Assembly: GCA_022605955.1 (NCBI GenBank)
Contig: JAKCOZ010000005.1
Span: 8,032,001-8,096,000, forward strand
Direction: 5' to 3'
Origin: Rallus limicola
Taxonomy: Eukaryota; Chordata; Aves; Gruiformes; Rallidae
DNA length: 64,000 nucleotides
The translations under genes were made by a program, and so were the position numbers. Below the pieces are notes generated by a model. That model was not told the origin of the DNA, did not search any database, and was given only the letters and a program-made list of their open reading frames with translations. Numbering within the stretch: the first letter of the stretch is position 1; every line of letters starts with the position of its first letter. Shown in pieces: positions 38,476-50,636 of the stretch.

Positions 38476-41400
38476 CATGTTTTACTGGGTGTGTTAAGAA
38501 AGCAAGCAAGCAGGTTCAGTGGTTGCACTACCCAATGCAGAATCTGACTCTTAACTTTGATTAGTATATGAACAATGCGGGGAAAACACCTACCATGTGA
38601 AAATACTACACTGTTAGTTAAAATAAATAAAGTCCAAGCCTTGGTGTCAGAAATATCTGCTGCAAGGACAGGTCAGTCCCTTACTCATCACTGGTGAAAA
38701 GACTTCCTTAAAGAGGTAGCATGTCTTGGTGAAGAGCTGTTAGCACCGTTACTATGCTGCACAAGTTGTTTTTTTTCCAGCAAGCCGCTCTGGTCACCAG
38801 TCAGTGCTCCTCAGGAATGTGTTTGGAGGCAACCTTCAGGGAAAGCTCCATTCGGGTTCCAGATTGATGAGGTAAAGCAACAGACCTTAGCATTTCCTTA
38901 GTCCATCACAATGGCGCCTGCAACACCTCAGTTCACCACTGTGCTGGCAGATGTATAAAACAAAGTTGGAGGCTAATTTATTGGTAGTAAAGAAAAGAGA
39001 TCTCTGCTCCTTCATCTGCACTATTCTTTGAATTATGTGCTTATGCAAGGTGAAATGCTGAATTTTTCTATGCACCGTAATTTATTATGCATTTGCTGTG
39101 AACAGATAAGATTTGCCAATTTTCAGTTATACACATTATATATACAAGCTGGGAATAAGTATTTTCTGGCTTTTGTTGGAAGGTTCAAATTTATCTGGAA
39201 GTGAAATGTAAGATAATGTTATACACCACCAGTATCTGTAGCCTTTTGGGGGAAAAAAGAAAGTTTTTTTTTTTTCTTTCTTGTCACCATAAAGAAATAG
39301 TTTGACACTAAAAGTAGAGCTGTTTCTAATAAACAAATGAAAAACCCTTGCATTGGAGTATTGCCTCTGCCATAGCATGGAGACAAATAGTATGTGTGTA
39401 AAAGTGACAGCTAGTGCAGTGAACATAACAGTATCCTGTTACGCATTTGCATCAATTATACAGGGCAAAACACTGTGTCACTGAGGGAGCGTTCTGTGGT
39501 GGCCACCAGTGTTTTCCTAGGTGAAAGGGTAATTATTTTGCTGTTAGTTCTTAATTTATTAATAGTCAGCACCAAATGTTAGGGTAAAGGATTATTCCAA
39601 ACATAATGACAGATCAACTGTGTGGAAGATGTAGTGATTTTGCTGCTGATAAGAAAAGCTATTAGTGTAAAGATAAAGGTCAGTTTGGAATCTGAATGCG
39701 GTTGAGTGGCATTTAAGAAGAAATGAAAAGTGAAATGAAACTCTGGACTGGTATAACCTGGTACAAGTCTGCAGAGGTAAGCAAAACTTTAGGCTGGCAT
39801 TCCAGCTAATCATTTTGGTTGTACTACTGTTACAAAAGAAACATTTGAAAGCCTGATCCAATTTACATTAAATAATAATTTTAAAGTCCTCTGAGAACTT
39901 GGACTAAGTCTTGAAAGTCAGCCCTAGTTATGTGTACACAGACTAAAGCAGATGTTGCTCAAGATACGTTCAAACCTTTATTGTGATTACATTGTTTCTG
40001 TCTCTTCAGAGAGAGATTGATCAACCTTTTGTTGTTTGTTTTTTAGTAGCAGTGTTGCCTTCTAAATGTGAAATAATAGATAGTTTGCTTTAAAAAAAAC
40101 CTACTACAAACCCCAGTGTTTTTGTGACTAGAATTCCCTGCACCAATAATTATTTTCTGAACTTGCTGTGGATGCTGTATGTTTCTGTAAGTAGTGCTCA
40201 TGAATTTTGTTCAGGTTTTCAAGAGTGTCAACAGATTGGTGGCCATTTGGGGGGTGTGGGATGTGGACAGGCTTAAAATATGTATTTGTCTTTGATATTT
40301 CATCTGAAAAATCAGGTGAACCATTTCAGCTCATATGCCTCAAAGCTGCTGGAAAACAAAATGTTCTTAATTTTGTGCTAAACATAAAACTTGTCTATGT
40401 AAAGCATGCAAGATTGTGTAGAGGCTTGTGCAGGACAGCAGGCTCCTTGTGTTCTTGTAGGGGTGACATTTAAAAGTGAAGATTACCCCTGAAGTATGCT
40501 TCCTATCAGCCTGCTCTCATTTGAACCAGGAGTGGTCCAATGATGCCGCTTTTTCTGCTGGAGAAAATCTGTGTTATATGAACTGGCTTTGCCTTTACAA
40601 ATAAAGAAACCCTGAAAAAGTAATTTCAGATTTAGCCAAATATCTGTAGCATAATTTGTAGATGACTTGCATCCTGGATAACTATGCAATATGGTATTCA
40701 CACCTCCGACATACAGAATACAAAGCTTCTTGAACTCCTTGGTGCATGTAGAAACAACAAGTCATTGGGGTTTGGGATTTTTGTTGGGTTTTTTCTTAGT
40801 AGTTTTTAAACTGCAGCATGTATAAAATTCAATGAATGAAATACAGGGAGGACTGCTTGCCTCTTTCACCTCCAGGGTTCAGTTTATTTTCATCAGATTA
40901 AATCGGGAATAATTTGGGTAAGACTGTTTATTCCATTTTGGATGTTAAAGTGTTAAATCTAGGCTTGAAGGGACAGTTTCATGCTTGCAGTCAAGTTATT
41001 CACTTGATTATTTGCCTGAAGGATATCTCAATTTGTTGTTGGTTGCTTTTGTCTTATGAGATCTATGCCCATAAACTCAAATCACAACTTTTGCTGGTAG
41101 CTGGCATAAACGAATTTACTTGCCATGTTGCATAAACCAAAGAAAAGCAAACTTCTGCTCAGTTTTTCTTGAGATATTTGTGTTTGTTGTGTGGGGTGAG
41201 TTCAGGAATCTCTCCTTCATATACTATGCTTTTTTGTTTAGTGACAGATTTACTACCAATGAGAGAGGCTATATGGGAGATAACAGGAGAGGAAGTGAAA
41301 GATATATAGAAATACGTTATTTGATTTTTAAAACTGTGGAGTTACTTATCTATCTAATGAAGAATGCAAAGAAATGCATCAAGAAGTTGTTACCTATCCT

Positions 41401-42589
41401 TGTCTCAAGGCCTGTGTAAGAGAATTGAAGGGGTTTTGCCCTCATATAAATACTCAGACAATTGCCAGGGCAGGAGGGGTCATTCCACACAGACCCTACC
41501 GAATGACAGGGTAGGGGACACATCAGAGGAGACAGGATTAACCATCTGGGAGGACAGTGCAGAACCAGGAACCCTGTTGGCAGCTAAATTTAAACACAGT
41601 TCAGTAGGTGCAGCCAGAGCACACATCTGGTTACTACTTTTATAGATTCAATGGCTTTGTGTACCATAGCTCTATGAAACAGGCATTCTTAGGAAAGTTG
41701 GGTTGGATTTTAAGTGTGACTTTTAGATGTACTACATTTCTCAATTGTGAAGAGTTTTGTTTTAAAATGTCAGAATACTATGTAGTATGGTAATTAAAAA
41801 AAATTTAAAAATTAGTATTTTCTGATGAAGTTGCATCTGCAGAAGTTGAACTGACTGAAAAATGTGAGGTGTTTTGTGAGGCACTGCCGTTCGTGCTATT
41901 TTTTTTCCTTCCAAATTTTCCATTGTATAAAACTTTCAGTGTTAGGTTGTTTGAGGTTTATTATAATTTTTTTTAATTTCAGAATGTCAGGTAAGTGCTC
42001 AGCTTGTCTCAGTGCTTGAGGTTTGGTTGTGCTTAGCCATTTGCTAACTCTGCCAATGAAAAAACCACAGGGGGTTGGCAAAGCTATTGACAGAGCCTTT
42101 TGCAGTGTTTGAGCATAGTAATAATAAACTGGGCATTTCCCTTCATTCTGTCTGAATGGAAAAATCACCTGTGAATTTAGATGGAACAACAAACCAGCTG
42201 CTGTGGAATTGGAGTCCAACCCAAAACCTCACTTGCCTGAAATGCTGCTGATGTTCTTAAAACAGCTGGATTAACATAATTTAGGTGACAGTTTGAGAGG
42301 GTAAAGGGAAGAGAATATGGTACATAACTTCTTGTTGCAGTTGCTGTAACTGATTATATAGGAAAAAAAAGTATTTAACTTGTGTTTTTCTTCACATAGT
42401 GCAGTTAGAAAATAATGTCAATTTAATATCATGTGGCAAGCAAGTACAGGTCACCTTGATAGCTCCTAGGATAAACAATTCAAAGCAAATGCACAGCTGA
42501 GGAATGGGTAAACTTGGGAATTTTGCAATTAGGTATTTTAAGTGCTGGAAAGAATAGTAATTTTTTTATTACACAAGACTTAGGGCACA

Positions 42590-42720
42590 TTAATGAAGCT
42601 CGGGAATTCCCCAGAAGTGATGCCGCCTCCCAAACAGCCGTTACTGTAACACTCTAGTTTGTGATAACAGCTTGGCCTTCGCTAATGTTTCACTTCAGCA
42701 CAGTTGATAGCATCGTGAGG
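42590..42720. promoter_or_regulatory. Candidate regulatory element with a palindromic kB word
   Basis: GGGAATTCCC at 42602-42611 is a perfect palindromic NF-kappaB-type site. It lies in about 130 bases with five CpGs, unusually many for this part of the window, and less G+T skew than the neighbours. The rest of the block (ATTAATGAAGC, AACAGCCGTTACTG) looks constrained by eye. Function is inference. Confidence 0.3.
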
Positions 42721-45700
42721 AATGCTGGTGAAAGGTGCCTGACTAGTAGGGCTCCTTGTAGTAGTTGACTTATACCAGTAAATGAAAAACCAACTGCATG
42801 AACTGTTAATGGTCAGAAATTTATTTTTATTAGGCTGAAACTAAATGCCAGGGCAGTCACAAAGGCTTGTTCTAAAAGTTGACACTCCAGGAAGAATTTT
42901 TTTGAATGTAGCGATTGCAGTTACTTTGAAGGCTGTTGTTTGATTGTAGTGCTAATTCATGACCATAATGCTCTATTCCCATGAAACAAAGAGAGGATGT
43001 TCCCATAGAAAGGATACAATGCTTGAAAAAAATATTCCTTGCAGGTAAGCAGAAATGATTCAGACTGATTCAGATGAGTGAAAAGAATAACAGAAACCTG
43101 TATGAACACTGCAGATGCACAGCCATTATTCTGATCACTCAGCCTGATGCTTTTGCTCTTTGCAAATTATTTTGAGTGCACCAATGAGCATAAATACATT
43201 GTATTTTTAGTGGCATTTCAATTATCAGCCTAGTGAAATGTATCAGAGTTGCTGTATTGCTAAAGATTACAGTGCAAAAGTTATGTTTAAATGGTGAGAA
43301 ATTCAGTTCTTGACTAGGCTGCTGTTATAGATGCTTGGATTTTCAAATACCAGTGAGACCCTTCTGTTCAAATGGCTTGACCTGTGTCATTTGGAACAGG
43401 TGTTTTTGGTTAATCCTCATGGAGCTTGTAATTCCTGTTTGAATTATAGGAGCTTTACTTGGGGAAAAAGTGATTTTGAAAGAAATATTTCTGGTGCTGA
43501 AGAATCCTGGTTATGTTGTTCCCATAATTAATCACTCCTGCTGTTAAATTATTTGTCTCTTTTAGTCTGAGTTTTTCTACCATTGAGGGAATCTGCTGAG
43601 GTCTTCTGTTTCTGGATTAAGAGATCATGGCTTATTAGAAACCTTTTCCCCATGCTAGTATCTGCTGTCTCATGAACTCTCTTCCTCTGCCTGCTAAAAA
43701 AGTACATTGATTGGAGCCTTTTCAGGCTTATGGGCTGAAGTCATGTTTCCATAGTGGCTAACTCTTGAGCTGCTCCTGCACTTTCTGAAATTCAGGAATA
43801 GTTGTTAGGGCAGCACTGGACAAGGTGCAGTTTCAATGCTTTGCATTGATTCACATCTCTGTATCTGTTCAGTATTCTTGCTACCAAAGTTTTGCTCTAG
43901 GAACTTATTTTCCATTTTTTTTACTAATCATTACCTCCAAACGCTGTAATTATTCCTGCTCTTTAGCCTGTGGGTGAGATTCCCATCTTGAAAGTGATCT
44001 GCATCTTTTGTTCTTAAGTATTAACTTACATTTGACTACATAAGAATTCAGGTGCAAATAGCTGATTTCTTTAACTGCTGTGCCTGATTAACATATTTCT
44101 GTTGCACAGCTTTCTACCAGTGATATTCTATCTTTCCATATACTTTCTTTCCACTCATGGATAAAGATAGCAGCACTGGCCCAATTTTTCTGAGACCTCT
44201 AAAAACATCTTTCTTAAAAGATCCAGTATTTACATATTCTTGTGTGACCTCCTTTTACTGTTTTTCAATCTTTGTGATGAACCTCATCAATTCTTGTACA
44301 GTGACAAATGTCACCGTAGAAATGTCATGCTTTAAAGAAAATGTCATACAGCCACATCTGTTACAGACTGTGGTTAGTGTCAACTCCCAGTTACCTTATC
44401 AGTTTGTTTTGTTATATTTATTTTTTTAAATCATCAAGCTCTACTTTCTATATAACTGTGTTAATTATTGTTAATTATGCTGCTGTCCTTTAGTCCTCTT
44501 TGCGTACATTATCTTGTCATGATTTATTTTTGATGTTATCTTACTAACCTGTAGTTAATTGGGTCACCTACTACTAGCCTTTTTAAGCAATGAAAAAGCA
44601 TTAGGATTTTTTTCAGCTCTATAGTTTTTTTCTTAGGAACATTCGGTTCTGTAAAAAAAAAAAAACCAAAAAAAAAACAACTCAACCTTCCAAGGACCTG
44701 CCTGTCTGATCCTGGAAACTTAAGCATCTTTTCTTCTAGTAGTTTCAAATGTTGCATTTCCTTTTCATAGTAAGAGTATACTGACTCTTTCCAGTACATT
44801 GGTATTGTATCTAAATTACTTTAATACTTATATAATAGCAAAACCTCAGAGAGTTTGACCCATCCTTATTTTGGAAAGATCTTATATTTATTAATATATT
44901 TGTAAAGAATTAGCAATTGTTTCTCCATGGCTGTTTCAAATGAAACCCGAGACTCCCTTAGAGTATGCTTGTGGGAACAAAGTTGAAAAACAAAAATAAA
45001 GACAAGGAAATGCAAAACTGAACAGGAGCTTCAGGACTGAGATGACCAAGGCTATGTTTATGTTAACAAATATAGTGGTGTGGTATAAAATGATGTATAA
45101 AACATATGTATAGATTAGATGGGTTGTTGCTGAGAACTTTGTGATACTTGTTTCTAGATACTTTGAGCTAGCTCTAAGCTTGTCCTGTAGCCCAGATGTC
45201 TGCTAGTGTTTAGGGCGTGGTTTCTGACCTCCTCTCATTTCCAAGAAATCCCATTGATATGCTCCAAATCTGTCCACATTGCAAACACAAACACAGTATA
45301 TGAAGAGTAGTGGCTGTGATTCATTTCAAAAGCCCACATGTGATCTGAATTAATGTAGACATGATCCAGGCTGCTGCTGTGTAGGCTTTACAAACCAGGC
45401 TGCTGCCTGTTTTGGGTTCTCTGCTGTAGAAAATAGGGTCAAGTTACCATGCTGATAACTTTCTGTAGTTCTCTGAAGGTAGGCAGTGCCCCACATTGCA
45501 TTGGAAGAAGAGTTTCCAGGCAGGTATGAAAAGTCCTCACAGGATGGTTCATCCTTGCAGAAGGAAAGGAACTGCTTCAAAAGGGAGGTACTTGTCTGTG
45601 CTTCTGTTGTACTATGAGAGGCACCGTGTTGTCAAATGTACCCAGTGAGTTTACATCACACTGAGTTCTGTGTGTAATAAATACTTATTCTGTGCAGCAA

Positions 45701-46977
45701 AGTCAAGTTTGACTGTTCTGAGAACAAACTTTGACTTAGAATATCTCTGTTAATCCGTTTACAGGATGAGAATAGTTGTGGCGTGCATTGCAGCCCCATA
45801 CCAAAACAAATTTTCTTATGGAAGTTGAGGTACATTATGAATACTTCATGAGCTGATTACTTATTTATGAACGTTATGGTTTCATTAAAAATGGCACTAC
45901 CTGCTGGGAAGCACAGCTATGCTTTTAACAGTTTTTATCAGGTTGTTAAAATTACACATATGATTAATATTTCAGTAGTGAGAAAGAGCAAACCATTTAA
46001 CAGGCTACATTTCTTTGAGAATCTTATGTTACCGAAAATGGCAATGTCTGTTAATTTGTGTAAATAACCAAAGCTGCCTATTAAGAAAGGGAACTTAAGG
46101 TTGCCCAAAACAATTCCAGCAAGTCAGAAGGGTGACTTTCCTAAAGTAGCATAGCAGTGCCTGGAGGTCATTTTAGTCCACACTGCATACAGCAAAAATT
46201 AATGTTTTCAAAGGAGCAGGTGTAAACAGAAGGAATACTAAATAAGTTAGCAAGTTCAAAATTATTCTACACCCCCCCCCCCGCCAATCAATAAAGTGGT
46301 TAGTGTGCACTTGTAAAAATGATGGGTTATAGGTAGCCAGCTTGACTATTCACCATATATAATGAAAATTGTGAGTATTTACAATTATAACATGATTTAT
46401 TTTTTTTTTTCATGAATTTGCTCAGTGTAATTTTAGGGATTTCCACTTGGTGGAGCTTTATGATTGAATTTTTAATATATAAATTCTAAATATTTGTGAT
46501 TCAGACTTAGTAACTTCTCTACTGTAATGACGCAAAATAATTTGAGAAAAAGAAGTCATTTTCAGGTGATATTACCTTTCACTTAATTTTTGATTCAAAT
46601 ACTGTTTTTTTTCTTAGAATGTATGATTATATTACTTAAATCTTTGATGTGATTAATTTTAATCTTTTGAAAGCAGGGTGGCATAATACCTAAAATATGT
46701 ACAGATTATATATATTATATTAACAAGTTTAATATTATTACTATGTATATAGTTGTATACACATATAAAGTTTTAAAAACTCTCAAAATTGTGAAGTTTT
46801 TTTTAGATAAAATAGTATGATAGTAATCTTTTAATCTTATGTGTAGTTTTTTATGAAATTCAGAAGGATCTTAAAGCACATTAGAAGTTACTTTCTTAGA
46901 ATAGAATGCCTGAAAAGATGGAAGACATTTTTCACAGCAATGCAGTGACACGGTGTGTGAGATTTCTGTCCTGAGAT
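42721..46977. other. G+T-skewed non-coding sequence, no gene seen
   Basis: Chance frames only. An A-rich run at 44654-44679 is interrupted by CC and C. An imperfect inverted repeat lies at about 45700-45739 (AAGTCAAGTTTG against CAAACTTTGACTT, one bulge). A run of eleven C lies at 46272-46282. AT-rich DNA with TATATA words lies at 46690-46765. Confidence 0.5.
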
Positions 46978-47096
46978 GCAGACCTAGCCTGGACAAAGCC
47001 ATGAGTAACTTCATTTAATGTTGAAATTAGCACCACTTTGAGCAGAGGACTAGATCAAGTAATTTCTTGAGATCTCTTTCAACCTAAATTATTATC
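46978..47096 (+). mobile_element. CR1 LINE 3' end fragment, older
   Basis: CCTGGACAAAGCCATGAGTAAC, then a stretch with GCACCACTTTGAGCAGAGG, GACTAGATCAAGTAATTTC, and TCTTTCAACCTAAATTATTATC follows the CR1 tail 'GGACAAGGCCCTGAGCAACC...GCTTTGAGCAGGGGGTTGGACTAGATGACCTC...CCAACCTAAATTATTCTATG'. It is more diverged than the copies at 35.7 and 47.8 kb, so it is older, and belongs to a different CR1 subfamily. Confidence 0.85.
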
Positions 47097-47799
47097 AGAT
47101 TTCACAACTAAAAATTACAGAATAATAGGGCCACTAACTTGGTGGAATCTTTTTTTTGTTTGTTTGTTTGATTGATATGTAAAATGGAAGATTTTGGAAC
47201 AAATAATGTTTTGATAGGATTGTGGAAGAATCCTATCAAAACTATCAGAACTTAATATCTAAATAAGGAAAGGGCTGTCTCCTGGCAGCCATTAATACAC
47301 AGTATTCAGTAAAATTACTTTACTCATCATCAAAATATGTCTGCATAAAATGCAACAACATATCAACAGTCATATCAGGAAATGAACAAGGTCCTCCACA
47401 CACTTTTTGCAGACAATGTATGTGAGCATTGCTGTGGGAGATTTCAGTTCCTCCTTATATATATTATGTATAATTTAAAGAGAATATACTGCTCAGATCT
47501 TTCTACCCTAGGCTTTCCATCAATCTTCCTGTTTTCTCAGGGATTCTTCAATTCCTTATGTTCCTGATTTAGACTCATCTCTCATTCCCCAGAATTCTGA
47601 ATTTTTATCTTGTCTTCTCTGAAATTAACAATATTTTTCTCAGTGTTTTGTTTTATTTTTTAATGCTTGTTATTTAAATTACAATCATCTTAAATGATGT
47701 GAATAATGAATAGATGGTAAAAAGAAAATTAGATGCTCTGTAATACCTGGTTATATATCTTACTAGATGTTCACTTTGTCTGTTTTCCTTGGACTGTGT
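47097..47799. other. Non-coding spacer between two CR1 fragments
   Basis: A short (TTTG)n run lies at about 47156-47170 and the perfect hairpin at 47208-47242. Otherwise AT-rich with nothing recognised. Confidence 0.5.
47208..47242. repeat. Perfect inverted repeat, 14-base arms, 7-base loop
   Basis: GTTTTGATAGGATT (47208-47221) and its exact reverse complement AATCCTATCAAAAC (47229-47242) flank GTGGAAG. The pairing stops abruptly outside the arms, so the stem is too short for a canonical microRNA precursor. Confidence 0.92.
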
Positions 47800-47899
47800 A
47801 GAGTGCTCTAGGTGATCCTGCTCTGGCAAGAGGGGTTGGACTAGATGATCTCAAGAGGTCCCTTCCAATCCCTACCATTCTATGGTTTCATGATTCTGT
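47800..47899 (+). mobile_element. CR1 LINE 3' end fragment
   Basis: GATCCTGCTCTGGCAAGAGG, GTTGGACTAGATGATCTCAAG and AGGTCCCTTCCAATCCC are followed by decayed octamers (ATTCTATGGTTTCATGATTCTG). This is the same subfamily wording as the fragment at 35670-35759. It is 5'-truncated to about 100 bases. Confidence 0.92.
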
Positions 47900-47965
47900 T
47901 CATCTCTAAGTGGGCAAAATTCAGGTATATGCATCCAAGAACTTAAATTACAAAAGCACAAACAA

Positions 47966-48018
47966 CAACCCCCCCCTCTACCCCTCCCCCAACCAACCAT
48001 CAACCCCTCCACCTCCCA
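47966..48018. repeat. C-rich low-complexity tract
   Basis: Irregular C runs with A and T, such as ACAACCCCCCCCTCTACCCC and CAACCCCTCCACCTCCC. It follows the CR1 tail by about 65 bases. The minus strand is G-rich enough to be a G-quadruplex candidate. Confidence 0.8.
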
Positions 48019-50279
48019 GGAACAACAAACCAGTCTGGGTTATTCTTGTCTTAAGATTTTGTATATTCTTGACTGTAGAATCTGAGGCAATATATCGGGA
48101 AGCGGGATAATAAAAATAAACAATTAATTCCTGCTTTAAAATAATAATTTTCAAATATGAGATACAAAACATAAGCTACAAGCATGAGAAATATATATGG
48201 CAGGCACTGGACCTCCCCCAAATCATGAGTGAATAGAAAAATGTCTTGTCAGGTTGAAAGAAAAGCTTGTATGTATGTCAGACAGCCGTTGTCTGAATGT
48301 CAGGCAGTGATCGAGCAAAACAAAATAAAGGAAACCAGGTCAGCTTGATTGGGGCTGTGCTTAGTGCTGTGCAGATGTAGTTTGACTGCTTTAAAAGAAA
48401 TCAGTTTGGATCCCTGAGGCAGAGCAGTCACATTAGTACGCCAGTCTCGCCATGCTGATTAGTGCTGTTGAGGACCATGTCCCTGCACAGCGCTGCCTGT
48501 ACCTTTCTGTGCCTTCAGGTGCCCACCTTGGCAAAGCAGACTAACCTCCTGCACTACCTTTTTCTCTGGACCAACTAGACTGGGGTATTTCGATTATATT
48601 TTTCAATAAGGATGGATTTAAAAAATGTATAAAATGCCTCCCAATGAATCTTTAATGCTTCTAGTTTTACCCTGCCTTCCAACTTTACCAGACCAGGAAA
48701 GAGGAGAGGAAAAAAGCATAAGTGGAATAGCTGACAACAGGCATCCTGAGGGAAATTATCTAGAGAAATAAATAGCTTTTGAGGCCAAACAGGCCAAACT
48801 TCTGTTTATAAAAAATACATCTGTAGGAATGCCATATATGTTAATTCAGTGTTATGTATTTCTATATGTAGGCATGCAATTTAAAATACAGTTCAATAAT
48901 TTTGAAATGCAATTAAACCCACTGCTGGGGTGATCTGTGGGAGACAAAAACACCTTTTTGTCTGCTCTAATCTTTCTCTCCTCTTCTCACGCTTCTGAGC
49001 TGCTTTGGAGATGTACAAGTGTGGTTCTTTTCCAGGCATTGGTAATATGGTTAATTCTGTGCACTTTTATTAGTTGCATAGATAGTTATTGATTTGTCCT
49101 AAATTTCTAATATGTGAGAATCAAGTGCAGGTAGCAAGTCCTTTCAAGGGAATACTATACATTTATTGATAGTAGACTATCAACCAGTTCTTCAATAATT
49201 CTTTTTTAAACTTCTTTAGTTGATATGTAGAAGGAAAAAAGAAAACTGAGAATAACTCAAGAAAGGTGGTACTTAGGTGGTGCTCAGAGAGATGTTTCTT
49301 CTTAGCTGTGTTGTTTCATGTTGGTATTAAACTTTAAACTTTTTTTTTTCCCCCTTGTGAAAGAGGAGCAGAATCCCTGTGTTCTGGAGTCTTACCTCTC
49401 CTGCCCTGAGGGGTGGTGCAGCTCCTTTACCAGTCAGGCAGATGAAAGACCGAGTTCACGCAAAGCCTGTGGATTTATGTGATCCTTCCATACATGAATC
49501 CATGATCAGAGAAGTAAACACACACGGGTTATATTTTGACTATCTGCTTAATACACTGAGCATTCTCCTTTTTGGAAAGGTGTCTGGGGAACTGCTGGCT
49601 CCTACTGGTTTTCCTTGACTCCAAATTTGAACCCTGAAAGTGTTTCAGACTATTATTATGGACTTAGGCTCTTCTGAAGCTGTTACAAATATCAGCTATA
49701 AAACTACTGGCAGAACAGCTATTCTGATTGCATCTAGACTCTGATCCAGGTTTCAGTACACAGAGGTTAAGTGGGATCTTGGCAGAAAGGACTCAACAGA
49801 CAAGATGTGCACTGCAAGAAGGAAGGTATTGCCCATACCTATTTCATGCAGGCTTGTAAGTCTAGTGCATATGCTGAGATACTCAATAACTGAATCAGGG
49901 ATGTAACTGATGAAGAACTAATGCAGGGAGAGGTGCAGTGATAGTTTTAGGTGGTTATACAAGAAGTCTGGCAAAAGTAAAGGTGAAGCTGGAACCAAGT
50001 TGCATCTCAGTAATTAAAGCAACATCCTTCCCAGGACAGTGTTGTGTGTGGGATGAATGGATGGAAGATGCTTTTTTTTTTAAAAAAAAAAAAAGGCAAG
50101 ATGATCTTATGAGTAGCTTGCTACACTTGCTTTGCTAGTTTAGAGTGGTTTGGTCTACTTAAAGACACAGAGTAGATATGCACCATGGTGATATGTACAT
50201 TGATAACTTTGGACATATGCTGTTGCTTACTTAGTTTGTATTGTATATGTATGCTCTGTGTCCTTGTTCTGTTCAGGCC
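48019..50279. other. Non-coding, with a segment lacking the G+T skew
   Basis: Between about 48180 and 48990 the G+T share of the + strand drops to about 49% (hand count of eleven lines) and G+C is a little higher at 48420-48560. After 49000 the skew returns. A 79-codon frame at 49379-49618 follows a pyrimidine run (TTTTTTTTTCCCCC) but has no recognisable motif. A T10-A13 run lies at 50072-50094. Confidence 0.45.
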
Positions 50280-50636
50280 AGAGTCAACCTCTCCAAGCAG
50301 TCAGTCCAGGTGAGCTGAGACAGCCTGGGCTGTTTCCATACCACTTGACATCACTCCCCCATAAAAGGGGCTGGGTGGGGAGGGGCACCTTGAATGTCTC
50401 CAAGGAGTGCAGCTGGAGTGTCAGGTTGATCCTTGTGTCAGGCAGCACTACTTAATCTGTAAGGTACCCTGTGTTATCACCAGACATGAGTGTAATTGAC
50501 TGTTTGTTCTACTTTCACGGTGGTTTTGTCAGTAAACTGTCCTTATCCCAGCCCACAGAGGCTCTGTCTGTTTCTCCTATGGGAGTGAGAGAGTTATGTG
50601 TGGTACTCAGCCACTGTTTGGGGCTGAACCACCACA
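50280..50636 (+). mobile_element. Avian endogenous retrovirus LTR (3' part, probably a solo LTR)
   Basis: The segment keeps the order of a common avian LTR as I remember it. CTGTTTCCATACCACTTGAC with a CRE-like GACATCA word is followed by a TATA-type ATAAAAGG (50361-50368), a G-rich stretch, TTTTGTCAGTAAACTGTCC and TTATCCCAGCCCACAGAGG. It ends TTTGGGGCTGAACCACCACA at 50636, closing with the retroviral CA. No gag, pol or env reading frame is seen on either side, so recombination has probably left a solo LTR. The left border was not found, and target-site duplications could not be confirmed. The 65- and 75-codon frames inside are chance. The family label (ERVL/ERVK-like) is uncertain. Confidence 0.8.

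Larger units (their letters stand above)
34912..42589. other. G+T-skewed non-coding sequence with repeats, no gene seen
   Basis: Apart from the CR1 tails, old repeat, possible LTR edge, duplications and palindrome listed separately, this stretch shows only G+T-biased sequence and chance frames (largest about 100 codons, none recognised). G/T- or A/C-rich tracts recur at about 35231-35251, 40087-40112 and 40763-40795. Confidence 0.5.

Noticed and set aside
45700..45739. Possible microRNA-like hairpin
   Set aside because: The stem is only about 12 base pairs with a bulge and a 13-base loop, too short for a precursor.
49379..49618. 79-codon frame after a pyrimidine-rich run, looking like an exon
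   Set aside because: The translated sequence resembles no family I know, and long pyrimidine runs are common in this T-rich strand.
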